Of a DNA stretch of 64,000 bases, positions 34,131-42,967 are shown piece after piece. The stretch covers positions 868,001 through 932,000 of the forward strand of contig OZ241918.1 in the NCBI GenBank assembly GCA_965203915.1, in the 5' to 3' direction. The translations under genes were made by a program, and so were the position numbers. The notes under the pieces were generated by a model. The model saw only the letters and a program-made list of their open reading frames with translations, did no database searches and was not told the origin of the DNA. This DNA is from JASGCL01 sp965203915 (lineage in GTDB: Bacteria; Pseudomonadota; Alphaproteobacteria; JASGCL01). The first letter of the stretch is position 1, and every line of letters begins with the position of its first letter.

Positions 34131-34886
34131 TTATTGCGCCATAAATTTTTGTAAGGCTGCATAATAATTTTCGGGGCCAATGGCGAAGGCATTTTGGGTT
34201 AATTGCATCTCCGCCAGGAAACTATTGACCCCCGCCAAAAACCATTGATTGTTTTGTTGGTAAAAGATAGGGCCGCCGCTGTCGCCAAATGTTATCAAAC
34301 AATTATGTTGAATAATCAATTCACCCGTTACGGCGATGGTCGTGCAGCGATCGCCATATAGTTTTTCTTTGTTGGCACCATAGCCAGCCTGCGTCAATGG
34401 TTGGTTGATGCTGGGGCTAACGCTGGCGATGGCGGGGAAGGTAACCTTAAATTTTTTTATATCAACGGGATCGCTAAGCAGGGCAAAAGCAAAATCATTT
34501 TTTATGTTGTTGGTTTGGGAGGTAAGAAAACCAACGTCAGGATAAAATATTTTCTTAAGTTTGGAAATATTTTCTAATTTGCCGTCGCGTTCTAACTGGA
34601 ATGTAATTTTATCCGCAGGAATGATTTTATTAGCCTTGCCAAAGCAATGACGCGCCGAAACAATCACATTGGGCGCAACCAAGGTTGCGGTGCAGATAGC
34701 ATTGGGTAATTGCAATCGCCCCACCGCATTCCATGGCGCGGTGGTGGTGTCGACCGCTTGCCGCACCTCGCCCTGGCCACGGCGATAAAGCAAGTTTGAT
34801 AATTTGAGCGAAAGGGTTTGCGGGAAAAGCCAAACCATGCCCCCGATAATAACCAGCCAAATAATTAAGGTTTTTGGGAAATTCAT
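34131..34886 (-). CDS. trypsin-like serine protease, membrane-anchored or secreted
   Basis: The 251-residue protein has an N-terminal hydrophobic segment (residues 6-25) acting as signal or anchor, then an S1-family protease domain. The catalytic triad is visible: His in VSARHCFG near residue 79, Asp in NDFAFALLSDP near residue 130, and Ser in GDSGGP near residue 203. Cysteines are placed to form disulfides (near the His, and in the DRC and NCL segments), so the domain is periplasmic. No inhibitor or substrate gene is adjacent. It converges on the ABC permease gene. Confidence 0.88.
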   Translation of the reverse strand: MNFPKTLIIWLVIIGGMVWLFPQTLSLKLSNLLYRRGQGEVRQAVDTTTAPWNAVGRLQLPNAICTATLVAPNVIVSARHCFGKANKIIPADKITFQLERDGKLENISKLKKIFYPDVGFLTSQTNNIKNDFAFALLSDPVDIKKFKVTFPAIASVSPSINQPLTQAGYGANKEKLYGDRCTTIAVTGELIIQHNCLITFGDSGGPIFYQQNNQWFLAGVNSFLAEMQLTQNAFAIGPENYYAALQKFMAQ

Positions 34887-34953
34887 TTTCTTGATTTTTT
34901 TATTTTTTTATTTTATAGTTCTTCACAAGGATAGGTAGCACAAGAAACATAAA

Positions 34954-35346
34954 ATGACAAAAATTATATTTGAGCAATTTTCTTTACCCAGTTTATTTTA
35001 TGGGTTTGCGGCCTGGGCTTTGGCCTTTCTTTCGGGCAGTATTTACATGAAATTGATGGGCATCACCGATAAGGAAGTGGCCTTGGCGGATAATCTGTTG
35101 CATACCATTGCTTTTGTTGTGCTTATTGCGGCGACCGTCATTTTTTATCTGCGCCTACGTGGCATGGATACGGGCGGGCAAGATTTCGGTTTGTTTACTG
35201 CCCATAGTTTTTTCTTGGTTAATATCGTCATGGACTTGATAATCCTGATTGGTTTTATGAAATTTGATTTTGTTAAATGGGCATTGGTCGGGATTCCCGC
35301 CTACGGCATTATTTTTTATGGTTTGTATTTTCTGTTAAAAAAATAA
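34954..35346 (+). CDS. small four-helix membrane protein, unknown function
   Basis: A 130-residue protein with four hydrophobic segments (near residues 13-34, 47-66, 80-101 and 108-126). I do not recognise the family. It precedes a glutathione S-transferase gene by 4 bp, so the two are probably co-transcribed. Its start is 67 bp from the divergent protease gene. Confidence 0.7.
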   Translation: MTKIIFEQFSLPSLFYGFAAWALAFLSGSIYMKLMGITDKEVALADNLLHTIAFVVLIAATVIFYLRLRGMDTGGQDFGLFTAHSFFLVNIVMDLIILIGFMKFDFVKWALVGIPAYGIIFYGLYFLLKK

Positions 35347-35350
35347 CTTC

Positions 35351-35980
35351 ATGGCAAAAAATATTATTTTTTACTACGCGCCGCAAACGCGCGCCGAATC
35401 GGTTTTATGGGCGTTGGAAGAAATTGGCGAGCCTTATGAATTAAAAACATTGGCTTTTAGCAAGCAAGAACATAAATCGGCGGCATTTTTGAAAATCAAT
35501 CCCTTTGGCAAATTACCCGCCATGGTGGTTGATGGTGTGGTTATAACCGAAACCGCGGCCATTTTGGCCTATTTGGGCGATGAATATCCGCAAAAAAAAC
35601 TTGCACCAAAAATGGGGGACGCGCATCGCGGCGCTTATTTGCGTTGGTTGTTTTTGATTCCTGGCGTCATGGAACCCGCCATGATGGATGCCCATCGAAA
35701 AATAGAGGTCAAAGATGCAGATAGAACAGCGGCTGGTTGGCCACCCCTGTCCGAATTTGTCAATTTATTAAAAAGCACCCTGGAAAAAAACGATTATATC
35801 ACTGGCAATGATTTTTATTTGGTGGATGTTTTAATTTCTAGCACCCTGCATTGGACCATGATGTGGGGCATGGTCGAAAAAAATGACATTTTTAATAATT
35901 ATGTTCAACGTTGTTTTGACCGCGATGGTAAAAGACGCGCTGTCAAAATAAGCCAAGATATATTGGAAAAGCAAAAATAA
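35351..35980 (+). CDS. glutathione S-transferase family protein
   Basis: A 209-residue cytosolic GST. The N-terminal thioredoxin-like domain has the FYYAPQTRAESVLWALEEIG start, the INPFGKLPAMVVDG segment with the cis-proline near residue 54, and the ITETAAILAYLGDEYP segment that binds the glutathione gamma-glutamyl group. An all-helical C-terminal domain follows, with the DVLISSTLHW segment. The substrate is unknown. It follows a small membrane protein gene by 4 bp. Confidence 0.92.
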   Translation: MAKNIIFYYAPQTRAESVLWALEEIGEPYELKTLAFSKQEHKSAAFLKINPFGKLPAMVVDGVVITETAAILAYLGDEYPQKKLAPKMGDAHRGAYLRWLFLIPGVMEPAMMDAHRKIEVKDADRTAAGWPPLSEFVNLLKSTLEKNDYITGNDFYLVDVLISSTLHWTMMWGMVEKNDIFNNYVQRCFDRDGKRRAVKISQDILEKQK

Positions 35981-36037
35981 CTGCCACGAACTATTCCATG
36001 GCTGGTTTGAACAATTGTCTATTGTCAGCCAGTGCAG

Positions 36038-36066
36038 TTGACAGCCGCCCATAAAAAATTTACAAT
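36038..36066 (+). promoter_or_regulatory. strong sigma-70 promoter of pyrF-trpF
   Basis: A perfect TTGACA (36038-36043), a 17-bp spacer (36044-36060) and TACAAT (36061-36066) give a near-consensus promoter. Transcription would start near 36073, leaving a leader of about 26 bases before the pyrF ATG at 36099, with an AGGGG ribosome binding site in between. The gap also contains TGGCTG/CAGCCA arms (36000s), too weak to call. Confidence 0.85.
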
Positions 36067-36098
36067 CTATATAAAGCGGAGAATCAAACAGCAGGGGT

Positions 36099-36818
36099 AT
36101 GAAAAAAGTATTTTTAGCCGTTGATAAAGGAAACCTTGCCGAAGCGGCAGCAATCATCGAACCTTTAAAGAATCACCTGGCTGGTATCAAACTTGGTTTG
36201 CAATTTTTTTATGCCAATGGGGTCGATGGCGTAAAAAAAATAAAACAGCAATTTTCTGCTTTACCCATTTTTCTTGATATCAAGTTGCATGATGTTCCCA
36301 ACACGGTGGCGGGTGCTTTGTCGTCTATTTTGGATGCTGGGCTAGAACCTGATTACATCACATTACATACCACGGGTGGAGCCGAAATGATGCAGCGCGC
36401 CGCGGAAGTTATCAAAAAAAGAAACAAACATAGCAAATTGCTGGGGGTTACATTGCTGACCAGTTTGGATAAATCTGACATGGCAGTCATGGCGATAGAT
36501 AACATGGCGCAAGTCGAGATTGTTTGCAATCTTGCCAAGAATGCCGCCGATTGTGGGATGGCGGGCATCATCTGTTCGCCCTTGGAAATAAAAAATATCA
36601 GGGCGGCTAACATCGGGGGCGATGGTTTTGCCATTATTACCCCTGGGATATCTTTGGACGGTAATAAGCGCGATGACCAAAAGCGCGTGGCAACACCCGA
36701 GCAAGCCATAGCCGACGGTGCCAATTTTATAGTCATGGGGCGCGGTATATTGCAAGCCCCAGACCCCGTGGCGGAATTACAAAAAATAAATCAATTCCCT
36801 AACATGACAAAAGAATAA
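36099..36818 (+). CDS. pyrF: Orotidine 5'-phosphate decarboxylase
   Basis: PyrF makes UMP from OMP, the last step of pyrimidine synthesis. The 239-residue TIM barrel has the AVDKGNL start (family usually ALD), the KLGLQFFYANG segment near residue 29, and the catalytic FLDIKLHDVPNTVAGAL motif near residue 59 with the Lys-Asp pair. The ITPGISL segment lies near residue 186, and the MGRGILQAPDP phosphate-binding end near residue 210. It stands 23 bp before trpF, an arrangement seen in other alphaproteobacteria. Confidence 0.95.
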   Translation: MKKVFLAVDKGNLAEAAAIIEPLKNHLAGIKLGLQFFYANGVDGVKKIKQQFSALPIFLDIKLHDVPNTVAGALSSILDAGLEPDYITLHTTGGAEMMQRAAEVIKKRNKHSKLLGVTLLTSLDKSDMAVMAIDNMAQVEIVCNLAKNAADCGMAGIICSPLEIKNIRAANIGGDGFAIITPGISLDGNKRDDQKRVATPEQAIADGANFIVMGRGILQAPDPVAELQKINQFPNMTKE

Positions 36819-36841
36819 TATGGGATGATGTTATCAAGCCA

Positions 36842-37501
36842 ATGAAAATAAAAATATGCGGCATCAATGATGAGGCTGGCTTGCAAGCCGCGCAGGAGGG
36901 GGGGGCAGATTTTTTTGGCCTGGTGCTGGCGCCCGAATCGCCGCGCTTTGTTGATTTGGCGACCGCGAAACATCTGTTATCGATTGCCGATAAAAAAATA
37001 AAACCTGTTTTGTTGCTGGTTAACCCCGCGCTTGATGAAGCGACCTATTTGATTAAAGAATGCGATCCCTATGCGGTGCAATTGCACGGCGAGGAATCGC
37101 CCGACCTCTGCCTGGCAATTAAAAATCAAACCCAAAAAAAAATTATCAAGGCTATCCCCATAGCCGACAAAAATGATTTAAAGACAACCAAGGATTATGA
37201 AGATGCTATCGATTATTTTTTATTCGATACCAAGTTAAATAAAACCATCGATAAAAATGTTAATCGCCGCGGCGGTTTGGGGCGGGTGTTTGATTGGTTG
37301 ATTCTTGGTGATTATCATGGTGCCACGCCGTTTTTTTTGGCGGGCGGGTTGACGCCCGACAATGTTGGCACGGCTATCAAACAAACCAATGGCATTAATA
37401 ATAAATTATATGGGGTTGATGTTTCCAGCGGCGTGGAGGAATCGGTTGGTAAAAAATCGCCCGCCAAAATAAAAAAATTTTGTAGCGCGGCTAGAGCTTA
37501 A
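36842..37501 (+). CDS. trpF: Phosphoribosylanthranilate isomerase
   Basis: TrpF isomerises phosphoribosylanthranilate in tryptophan synthesis. The 219-residue TIM barrel has the catalytic cysteine in KICGI at the N-terminus (residue 5), the DFFGLVLAPESPRFVD segment near residue 22, the VQLHGEE segment near residue 80, the FLAGGLTPDNV segment near residue 165, and the GVDVSSGVEE end near residue 193. It follows pyrF. The other trp genes that often follow trpF (trpB, trpA) are absent here. Confidence 0.95.
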   Translation: MKIKICGINDEAGLQAAQEGGADFFGLVLAPESPRFVDLATAKHLLSIADKKIKPVLLLVNPALDEATYLIKECDPYAVQLHGEESPDLCLAIKNQTQKKIIKAIPIADKNDLKTTKDYEDAIDYFLFDTKLNKTIDKNVNRRGGLGRVFDWLILGDYHGATPFFLAGGLTPDNVGTAIKQTNGINNKLYGVDVSSGVEESVGKKSPAKIKKFCSAARA

Positions 37502-37605
37502 CAATATATGAATGACATGGTTTATTATCGCGCCGCATTTTAAAAAATGAAATAACATTTGCCAAACCAGCAATAATTTGTTAATGACAAAGACTATTAA
37601 AAATC

Positions 37606-38898
37606 ATGAACGATTACAAAGTAAAAGATATAAGCCTTGCCGAATGGGGCATGAAGGAAATTGACATTGCCCATGGCGAGATGCCTGGCTTGATGGCTTT
37701 GCGCGCCGAATATGGCAAATCCAAACCTTTGAAGGGGGCGAAAATCGCGGGCTGTTTGCATATGACAATACAAACCGCGGTGCTGATTGAAACATTAATC
37801 GATTTGGGTGCCACGGTTCGCTGGTCATCTTGTAATATTTTCTCAACCCAGGATCATGCGGCGGCGGCCATTGCCAAAATGGGCGTGCCAGTCTTCGCAT
37901 GGAAGGGGATGAATGAAGAAGAGTTCTGGTGGGCTATCAAACAAACCATCACCGGTCCCGATGGCTGGCAATGCAACATGATATTGGATGATGGCGGTGA
38001 TTTAACCCAGATCATGCACAGCGATGAAAATTATCACGCGATATTAAAAGATGTCAAAGGTATCACCGAGGAAACCACGACGGGCGTTCTGCGATTATAC
38101 GATATGGCAAAAACTGGCACCCTGATGACGCCCGCCATCAATGTTAACGATTCGGTAACCAAATCAAAATTTGATAATTTATATGGCTGTCGCGAAAGTT
38201 TGGTGGATGCTATCCGCCGTGCGACCGATGTCATGATGGCAGGAAAAGTTGCCATGGTATGCGGTTATGGCGACGTGGGTAAGGGTTCGGCGGCTTCGCT
38301 ACGCCAAGCGGGTTGCCGCGTTTTGGTGGCGGAGGTTGACCCGATATGCGCCCTGCAAGCATCGATGGAAGGATACGAAGTTGTAACCATGGATAATGCC
38401 GCGCCGCGCGCCGATATTTTTGTTACCGCGACGGGGAACATCGATGTTATTACCTTGGAGCATATTCGCCAGATGAAGCATCGCGCTATTGTTTGTAATA
38501 TTGGCCATTTTGACAGCGAAATTCAAATCAATCAATTGCGTAATTTTAAATGGCATAATATCAAACCCCAGGTTGATGAAGTTGAAATGGCCGATGGTAA
38601 GAAAATTATCATCTTGGCCGAGGGTCGCTTGGTCAACCTTGGTTGCGCCATGGGCCACCCAAGTTTTGTCATGTCGGCCAGTTTTTGCAACCAGGTTTTG
38701 GGACAGATAGAATTGTGGAATAATCATAAAAATTATGAAAAAAAGGTTTATGTTTTGCCCAAAGAATTGGATGAAAAAGTTGCGATGTTGCATTTGGATA
38801 AATTGGGTGCCCAACTTACCAAATTGAGCAAGAAGCAAGCCGATTATATTGGGGTGGGCGAACAGGGTCCATTTAAAAAGGACCAATATCGTTATTAA
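37606..38898 (+). CDS. ahcY: Adenosylhomocysteinase
   Basis: AhcY splits S-adenosylhomocysteine to adenosine and homocysteine and so keeps methyltransferases active. The 430-residue protein has CLHMTIQTAVLIETL near residue 47, CNIFSTQDHAAAAI near residue 75, the SKFDNLYGCRESL segment near residue 185, and the NAD-binding CGYGDVGKGSA motif near residue 220. The KKDQYRY C-terminus is complete. The 105-bp gap upstream contains no recognisable SAH riboswitch. The tsaE gene follows closely on the same strand. Confidence 0.97.
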   Translation: MNDYKVKDISLAEWGMKEIDIAHGEMPGLMALRAEYGKSKPLKGAKIAGCLHMTIQTAVLIETLIDLGATVRWSSCNIFSTQDHAAAAIAKMGVPVFAWKGMNEEEFWWAIKQTITGPDGWQCNMILDDGGDLTQIMHSDENYHAILKDVKGITEETTTGVLRLYDMAKTGTLMTPAINVNDSVTKSKFDNLYGCRESLVDAIRRATDVMMAGKVAMVCGYGDVGKGSAASLRQAGCRVLVAEVDPICALQASMEGYEVVTMDNAAPRADIFVTATGNIDVITLEHIRQMKHRAIVCNIGHFDSEIQINQLRNFKWHNIKPQVDEVEMADGKKIIILAEGRLVNLGCAMGHPSFVMSASFCNQVLGQIELWNNHKNYEKKVYVLPKELDEKVAMLHLDKLGAQLTKLSKKQADYIGVGEQGPFKKDQYRY

Positions 38899-38903
38899 TT
38901 ACC

Positions 38904-39401
38904 TTGCGGTTTTTTTCTTTTATCGATTACGATTCAACGATGCAATTTGCCAAAAAATTGGCAAGTAATGTGTGGCAAGAAAAAAAATCTGATACCGCTT
39001 CAGCTCCGCTTGCTTTATTATTTCATGGCGACCTTGGTGCGGGTAAAACCCATTTCATCAAAGCCATTATCAAAACATGGTTGGGCGATGATAATTTGTC
39101 GGTGGTCAGCCCGACCTTCTCCCTCATTAATACCTACGAAAAAAATAATATAAAAATTTTGCACGGTGATTTTTATCGCATCAAATATGTGGGGGAGGCT
39201 GAGGAATTAAACCTGCCAGATTATTACCTCAACCATCATGTATTGTTGGAATGGCCAGAAAAGATTGAAGGTTGGTTGCCAAAAAATTACCTGAGCATTC
39301 ACATCGATGCCAATGTTGATAACCACGCGGCGCGCAAAATTAGCCTGAAGCCCCATGGCGCATGGTATGAAGCCTGGTATGAAAAATTCTTAATTGCGTG
39401 A
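38904..39401 (+). CDS. tsaE: tRNA threonylcarbamoyladenosine synthesis ATPase TsaE
   Basis: TsaE is the ATPase that supports TsaB-TsaD in making t6A in tRNA. The 165-residue protein has Walker A FHGDLGAGKTHFIKAI (near residues 40-55), the SPTFSLINTY motif near residue 73, the HGDFYRIK motif near residue 90 and the EWPEKIEGWLP motif near residue 114. I use the TTG at 38904. The conserved threonine of the N-terminal family motif (here ST before MQFAKKLA) lies just upstream of the first ATG at 38940, which would truncate it. The start is 5 bp after ahcY. Confidence 0.9.
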   Translation: MRFFSFIDYDSTMQFAKKLASNVWQEKKSDTASAPLALLFHGDLGAGKTHFIKAIIKTWLGDDNLSVVSPTFSLINTYEKNNIKILHGDFYRIKYVGEAEELNLPDYYLNHHVLLEWPEKIEGWLPKNYLSIHIDANVDNHAARKISLKPHGAWYEAWYEKFLIA

Positions 39402-39403
39402 TA

Positions 39404-40078
39404 TTATTTTTTTGCCGCCAGTAGCAAGCCAACAAATCGCACCACCGCGGTTAATAAACAAATGGCGGTTACCAGCATCGCCAACAAGGGGTAATAAAGC
39501 GGCGCCAAACAAGCGATAATAAAAAAAGCAATTGTTTCGGTGCCTTCCATGATGCCAAAACTATAGAAAAATCCTTTTGTTTTTTGGAACTGATTTTTTT
39601 GACTTTGCCATTTTTCGTGCAAGATGGCGGCACCAAGGAAAGAAACCGCGGTCATCAAAAACCCAAATAATAAAAATACCGAAGCCAAAGAATTACGCGG
39701 TGCGTCGTAAATAGCAAACCCCAATGGCACAATACCGTAAAAAACATAATCGTTGCTTATGTCAATAAAACCGCCCAAAAAACTATCCCGTCCGATATTT
39801 TTTTTGCTGGTGGTGGTCGCGCCTTTGGCGGCGGCCTTAGGGGGCGGCGCATTGGCCAGGCGTGCTACAAAACCATCAAGCCCATCGCAAACGCGATTGA
39901 ATAGGATAAAACCAACCGCCGCCAAAAATTGCCCATGGCAAAGGCAATAGAGCAGGGGCGCGTTTGATAAAAATCCTAGTAATGATAATTGGTTGGCGGT
40001 GATGGCATATCGGCTCAGCAGAACCGCAACTTTTGCTAGGCCAGGATCAAGTATTTTTTTAGCAAAAACATCAAGCAT
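39404..40078 (-). CDS. CDP-alcohol phosphatidyltransferase family protein with an insertion in the active site motif
   Basis: A 224-residue membrane enzyme that joins CDP-diacylglycerol to an alcohol. The catalytic motif D65-x2-D68-G-x2-A-R73 is present, and so is its second half G102-x3-D106-x3-D110. The two halves are separated by 28 residues instead of the family's usual 8, through an Ala/Pro/Lys/Thr-rich insert. Several membrane segments follow. The alcohol cannot be told; the neighbouring gene is a separate phosphatidylserine synthase. It converges on tsaE with a 2-bp gap. Confidence 0.82.
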   Translation of the reverse strand: MLDVFAKKILDPGLAKVAVLLSRYAITANQLSLLGFLSNAPLLYCLCHGQFLAAVGFILFNRVCDGLDGFVARLANAPPPKAAAKGATTTSKKNIGRDSFLGGFIDISNDYVFYGIVPLGFAIYDAPRNSLASVFLLFGFLMTAVSFLGAAILHEKWQSQKNQFQKTKGFFYSFGIMEGTETIAFFIIACLAPLYYPLLAMLVTAICLLTAVVRFVGLLLAAKK

Positions 40079-40094
40079 AATAATCGTCAGCAGT

Positions 40095-40889
40095 TTAACG
40101 CTTGCGATTAACAGCTAAGAAATGCAACGGCGAAACAAACAATGATATGATGTAGAGAGCGGCAATGCCTAACATAGCACCCCATGTAAAGATGTAGATG
40201 GCACAGGCGACCCCAACCACCACCATAACCAAGATAGCACGGTCCAGTGTCTTTTTTATTTTTATGCCCTTTGTCGAGTAGGTCGGAATGGAACTAACCA
40301 TCGTCAGGGCGACAATAACCGTCCACACCGCAATGATGTTAGAAGATAAAGAAAGGGTTTCAGAATTGGTGAGGTATAATATTAATGGCGTTAAGCACAG
40401 GCCCGCGGCGGCGGGGGTGGGAACACCCTGAAAGAAATTTTTCCATATTTTGGAATGGTCGTCGCCCATGGTGTTAAACCTTGCCAAGCGAAATGCCCCA
40501 GCGACAATAAACAATAAAGTCGTGGCCCAACCCCACAATTGCAATTCATACAGGCTAAATTGATACATGATGAAGGCGGGCGATACGGCAAAATTGAGAA
40601 AATCAGCCAAGGAATCCAATTGCGCACCAATGGGCGACACCGCATGTAATTTGCGCGCCACCCAACCATCAAAATTATCAAGTACCGCGGCACCCGCGAT
40701 AAAAATAATCGCCATGGCATAATCGCTGTCTATCGACACCGCACGAATCGCCGACAAACCCAAACAAATGGCCGACAGGGTTATCAAACTGGGAATGATA
40801 ATAGGCCAATAGAAATGTTGAAAAAATGTTTGATATTTTTTCTTGTTAACCTTAGCCATTTTAGGGCTTTTTTTCATTTTTTTTGCCAT
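40095..40889 (-). CDS. pssA: CDP-diacylglycerol-serine O-phosphatidyltransferase
   Basis: PssA makes phosphatidylserine from CDP-diacylglycerol and serine. The 264-residue protein has a Lys-rich N-terminus and the catalytic motif DNFDGWVARKLHAVSPIGAQLDSLAD near residues 80-105 (D-x2-DG-x2-AR-x8-G-x3-D-x3-D), followed by VSPAF. Eight hydrophobic segments are visible. A good GGGAG ribosome binding site precedes the ATG. It lies 63 bp downstream of psd on the same strand, so phosphatidylserine made here is decarboxylated by Psd. Confidence 0.94.
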   Translation of the reverse strand: MAKKMKKSPKMAKVNKKKYQTFFQHFYWPIIIPSLITLSAICLGLSAIRAVSIDSDYAMAIIFIAGAAVLDNFDGWVARKLHAVSPIGAQLDSLADFLNFAVSPAFIMYQFSLYELQLWGWATTLLFIVAGAFRLARFNTMGDDHSKIWKNFFQGVPTPAAAGLCLTPLILYLTNSETLSLSSNIIAVWTVIVALTMVSSIPTYSTKGIKIKKTLDRAILVMVVVGVACAIYIFTWGAMLGIAALYIISLFVSPLHFLAVNRKR

Positions 40890-40952
40890 GGTTGCGCTCC
40901 CTCTTGTTGGTTTTACCCTTGTTATTCTTATATTGTAGTTATGGTCTTTAGC

Positions 40953-41639
40953 CTATTTTTTTAATTCTGCCAAGCGGGTTTCGCCGCCAACCGCCAATTG
41001 TCCAACCTTAACCAAAATTTTATAATCAGCGGGCAGGAAGACATCAACCCGCGAACCAAACCTTATCATACCGAAACGTTGACCCATTTTCCATTTGGTT
41101 TTGACATCGGCCTTGCACAGGATGCGCCGCGCAATAAGGCCCGCAATTTGCACCATGCCCACCGTGGTTTGGTGGTTGGTTTTTAACCACAGCGATTGCC
41201 GCTCATTCAATTCGCTAGCCTTGTCAAGCGAAGCGTTGAAAAACCTTCCCGCGTGGTAATGATTCAGCACCACGGTCGCGGCGCATGGCATGCGATTGAC
41301 GTGAACATTGAAAACATTCATGAAGATGCTGACCCGCGTGTATTTTTTGTTGCCCGCTATTTTTTGCAATTCGCGGGGCAGGGGCTTGTTAGCCACCGTT
41401 TGAATAACCCCATCGGCGGGGCTGATAATAGCGCGCAGATCGTTGGGCGGAACACGGTCGGGATTACGAAAAAAATAAATGCACCATAAGGTCAAAGGCA
41501 CGGTGCCTATCAACAACCACGGGGTAAGAAACACCGCCGACAAAACGGTGGCGCAAGCAAATAAAAATATGAAGGGATACCCAGCAGGATGGATGGGAAC
41601 AAGAATATCGCGAATATTACCAGATTTTTTTGTCATCAT
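40953..41639 (-). CDS. psd: Phosphatidylserine decarboxylase proenzyme
   Basis: Psd turns phosphatidylserine into phosphatidylethanolamine. The 228-residue protein is the short form typical of alphaproteobacteria, with two membrane segments near residues 20-55, the FRNPDRVPP and SPADGVI segments near residues 57-80, the MNVFNVHVNR motif near residue 107, and the self-cleavage site RFGSR near residue 190, where the serine becomes the pyruvoyl group. Two adjacent ATG codons (41639 and 41636) could serve as start. It precedes pssA. Confidence 0.95.
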   Translation of the reverse strand: MMTKKSGNIRDILVPIHPAGYPFIFLFACATVLSAVFLTPWLLIGTVPLTLWCIYFFRNPDRVPPNDLRAIISPADGVIQTVANKPLPRELQKIAGNKKYTRVSIFMNVFNVHVNRMPCAATVVLNHYHAGRFFNASLDKASELNERQSLWLKTNHQTTVGMVQIAGLIARRILCKADVKTKWKMGQRFGMIRFGSRVDVFLPADYKILVKVGQLAVGGETRLAELKK

Positions 41640-41731
41640 TTCTCTATTGATAGTTGCCTTTGCTATAGTTTTTTTATTGTTTAGTCAATAGTTTATATCG
41701 TGAAATGGCTTAATTTTTTATAATTAATATT

Positions 41732-42529
41732 TTATAAAAGAGCCTGCAATTCATCGCCAGGTTTGATAACGCCAGGATGAATTATTTCGGCGTAAACCCC
41801 CATATCCAAATGCTGATAATTATTTTTTAAATGTTTGAGGGTGGGGAAGTCGCGCTGGCCAGTTGTTGGGTTGACCTCGGTTATGGCGCAACGCGCGGTG
41901 CGTTCGATGACTTGTAATATTGCGCTGCCGCATTGTATTTTTTTTCCTAACAAAGTTAATTCTTCAAATGGCGGCATGTTATCAATATAAATATTGGCCC
42001 TAAAACGTTTTTCATCAACCGTGACTTCCTGCGCCCGCGCGGCCAGGGCACGCACCGAATGAAGGTTAATCAGCGAAATAGCGGTTTTCTTATAGGCCCC
42101 CACTATGGCGGGGCCTTTTTTTATATCTTCACCAAACAGGCCATCATCGTTTTTATAAGCCAAGGAGAGAGGATGCACAGGACCATCATAGCCTAATAAT
42201 TCTGCAACATAATCAGCGACAAGGTAGTCTTCGTTGGGTAGGGTAGCCCGCACCCGAAGCTGGTTATCGTGATAAACTTCCAGCATTTTTGCTTTTTCAT
42301 CATAATGACAGCGCAGGGTAAGAATAGCGCGGTCGGTCCGTAATTTGTATATTGCCTGTTGTTGATTGTCAGGCAAAATATTGATAATTTTTTCAACAAT
42401 GCCCATGACACGGTCAAACGGCGGGGGCGAGTAGGCCTTCAAATCCAGCCTATCGATAGCTTGGCCCTGCGCCCCCTGGAGGGGGTAACGATAAAGCGCA
42501 ACAACACGGCAGGATGATGACTCGCCCAT
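41732..42529 (-). CDS. MOSC domain-containing protein
   Basis: The 265-residue protein has an N-terminal MOSC_N-like beta-barrel (residues 1-110, with the YRYPLQGAQGQ segment) and a C-terminal MOSC domain. The latter has the RFRANIYID motif near residue 174 and the RCAITEVNPTTGQRD motif near residue 210, which contains the cysteine expected to bind the cofactor. MOSC proteins handle molybdenum cofactor-linked reductions or sulfur transfer. Its substrate is unknown. It lies 12 bp after apaG on the same strand. Confidence 0.88.
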   Translation of the reverse strand: MGESSSCRVVALYRYPLQGAQGQAIDRLDLKAYSPPPFDRVMGIVEKIINILPDNQQQAIYKLRTDRAILTLRCHYDEKAKMLEVYHDNQLRVRATLPNEDYLVADYVAELLGYDGPVHPLSLAYKNDDGLFGEDIKKGPAIVGAYKKTAISLINLHSVRALAARAQEVTVDEKRFRANIYIDNMPPFEELTLLGKKIQCGSAILQVIERTARCAITEVNPTTGQRDFPTLKHLKNNYQHLDMGVYAEIIHPGVIKPGDELQALL

Positions 42530-42541
42530 GGTAAGGTTTTT

Positions 42542-42943
42542 TTAATTTAAATATTTGGTTGCGCCTGGTATTTCAAGCGGGAAGGCTGGAATGGTGATGG
42601 TGAACATTTCGCCCTGCTGGTTTATCATTTGGTAATGGCCATACATCATACCGCTGTTGGTGGATAGGGGACAACCCGAAGAATATTCATAGGAATCGTT
42701 GGGGGTGATGACTGGTTGCTCGCCCACCACGCCAAACCCTGAGACTTCGGCTTGATTGCCGTTGGCGTCGACTATCTTCCAATGGCGTTTTATAAGCTGA
42801 ATATCCTCATTGCGATGATTGGTGATGGTAACATGATAGGCCCAACTGTAACGTTGCTGTTCAGGATCAGATTGCTCGGGTAGAAATTCAACCCTGACGC
42901 TGACCGTCATGTTATGCGTGGTTTGCGACCATTTGGTTGGCAT
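42542..42943 (-). CDS. apaG: ApaG family protein
   Basis: ApaG is a small fibronectin-like beta-sandwich protein; its biochemical role is not settled (linked to Co2+ resistance and Ap4A metabolism). The 133-residue protein shows the family pattern: WAYHVTITNHR near residue 39, the LIKRHWKIVDANG segment, the GFGVVGEQPVI segment, YEYSSGCPL, and the GMMYGHYQM segment near residue 104. It sits between bcp and the MOSC gene on the minus strand. Confidence 0.94.
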   Translation of the reverse strand: MPTKWSQTTHNMTVSVRVEFLPEQSDPEQQRYSWAYHVTITNHRNEDIQLIKRHWKIVDANGNQAEVSGFGVVGEQPVITPNDSYEYSSGCPLSTNSGMMYGHYQMINQQGEMFTITIPAFPLEIPGATKYLN

Positions 42944-42967
42944 AGCGATGGTTTTGATTATTTTTTT

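Noticed and set aside
37502..37605. Possible SAH riboswitch ahead of ahcY
   Set aside because: I looked for the conserved SAH aptamer core and saw only AT-rich DNA without paired elements of the right shape.
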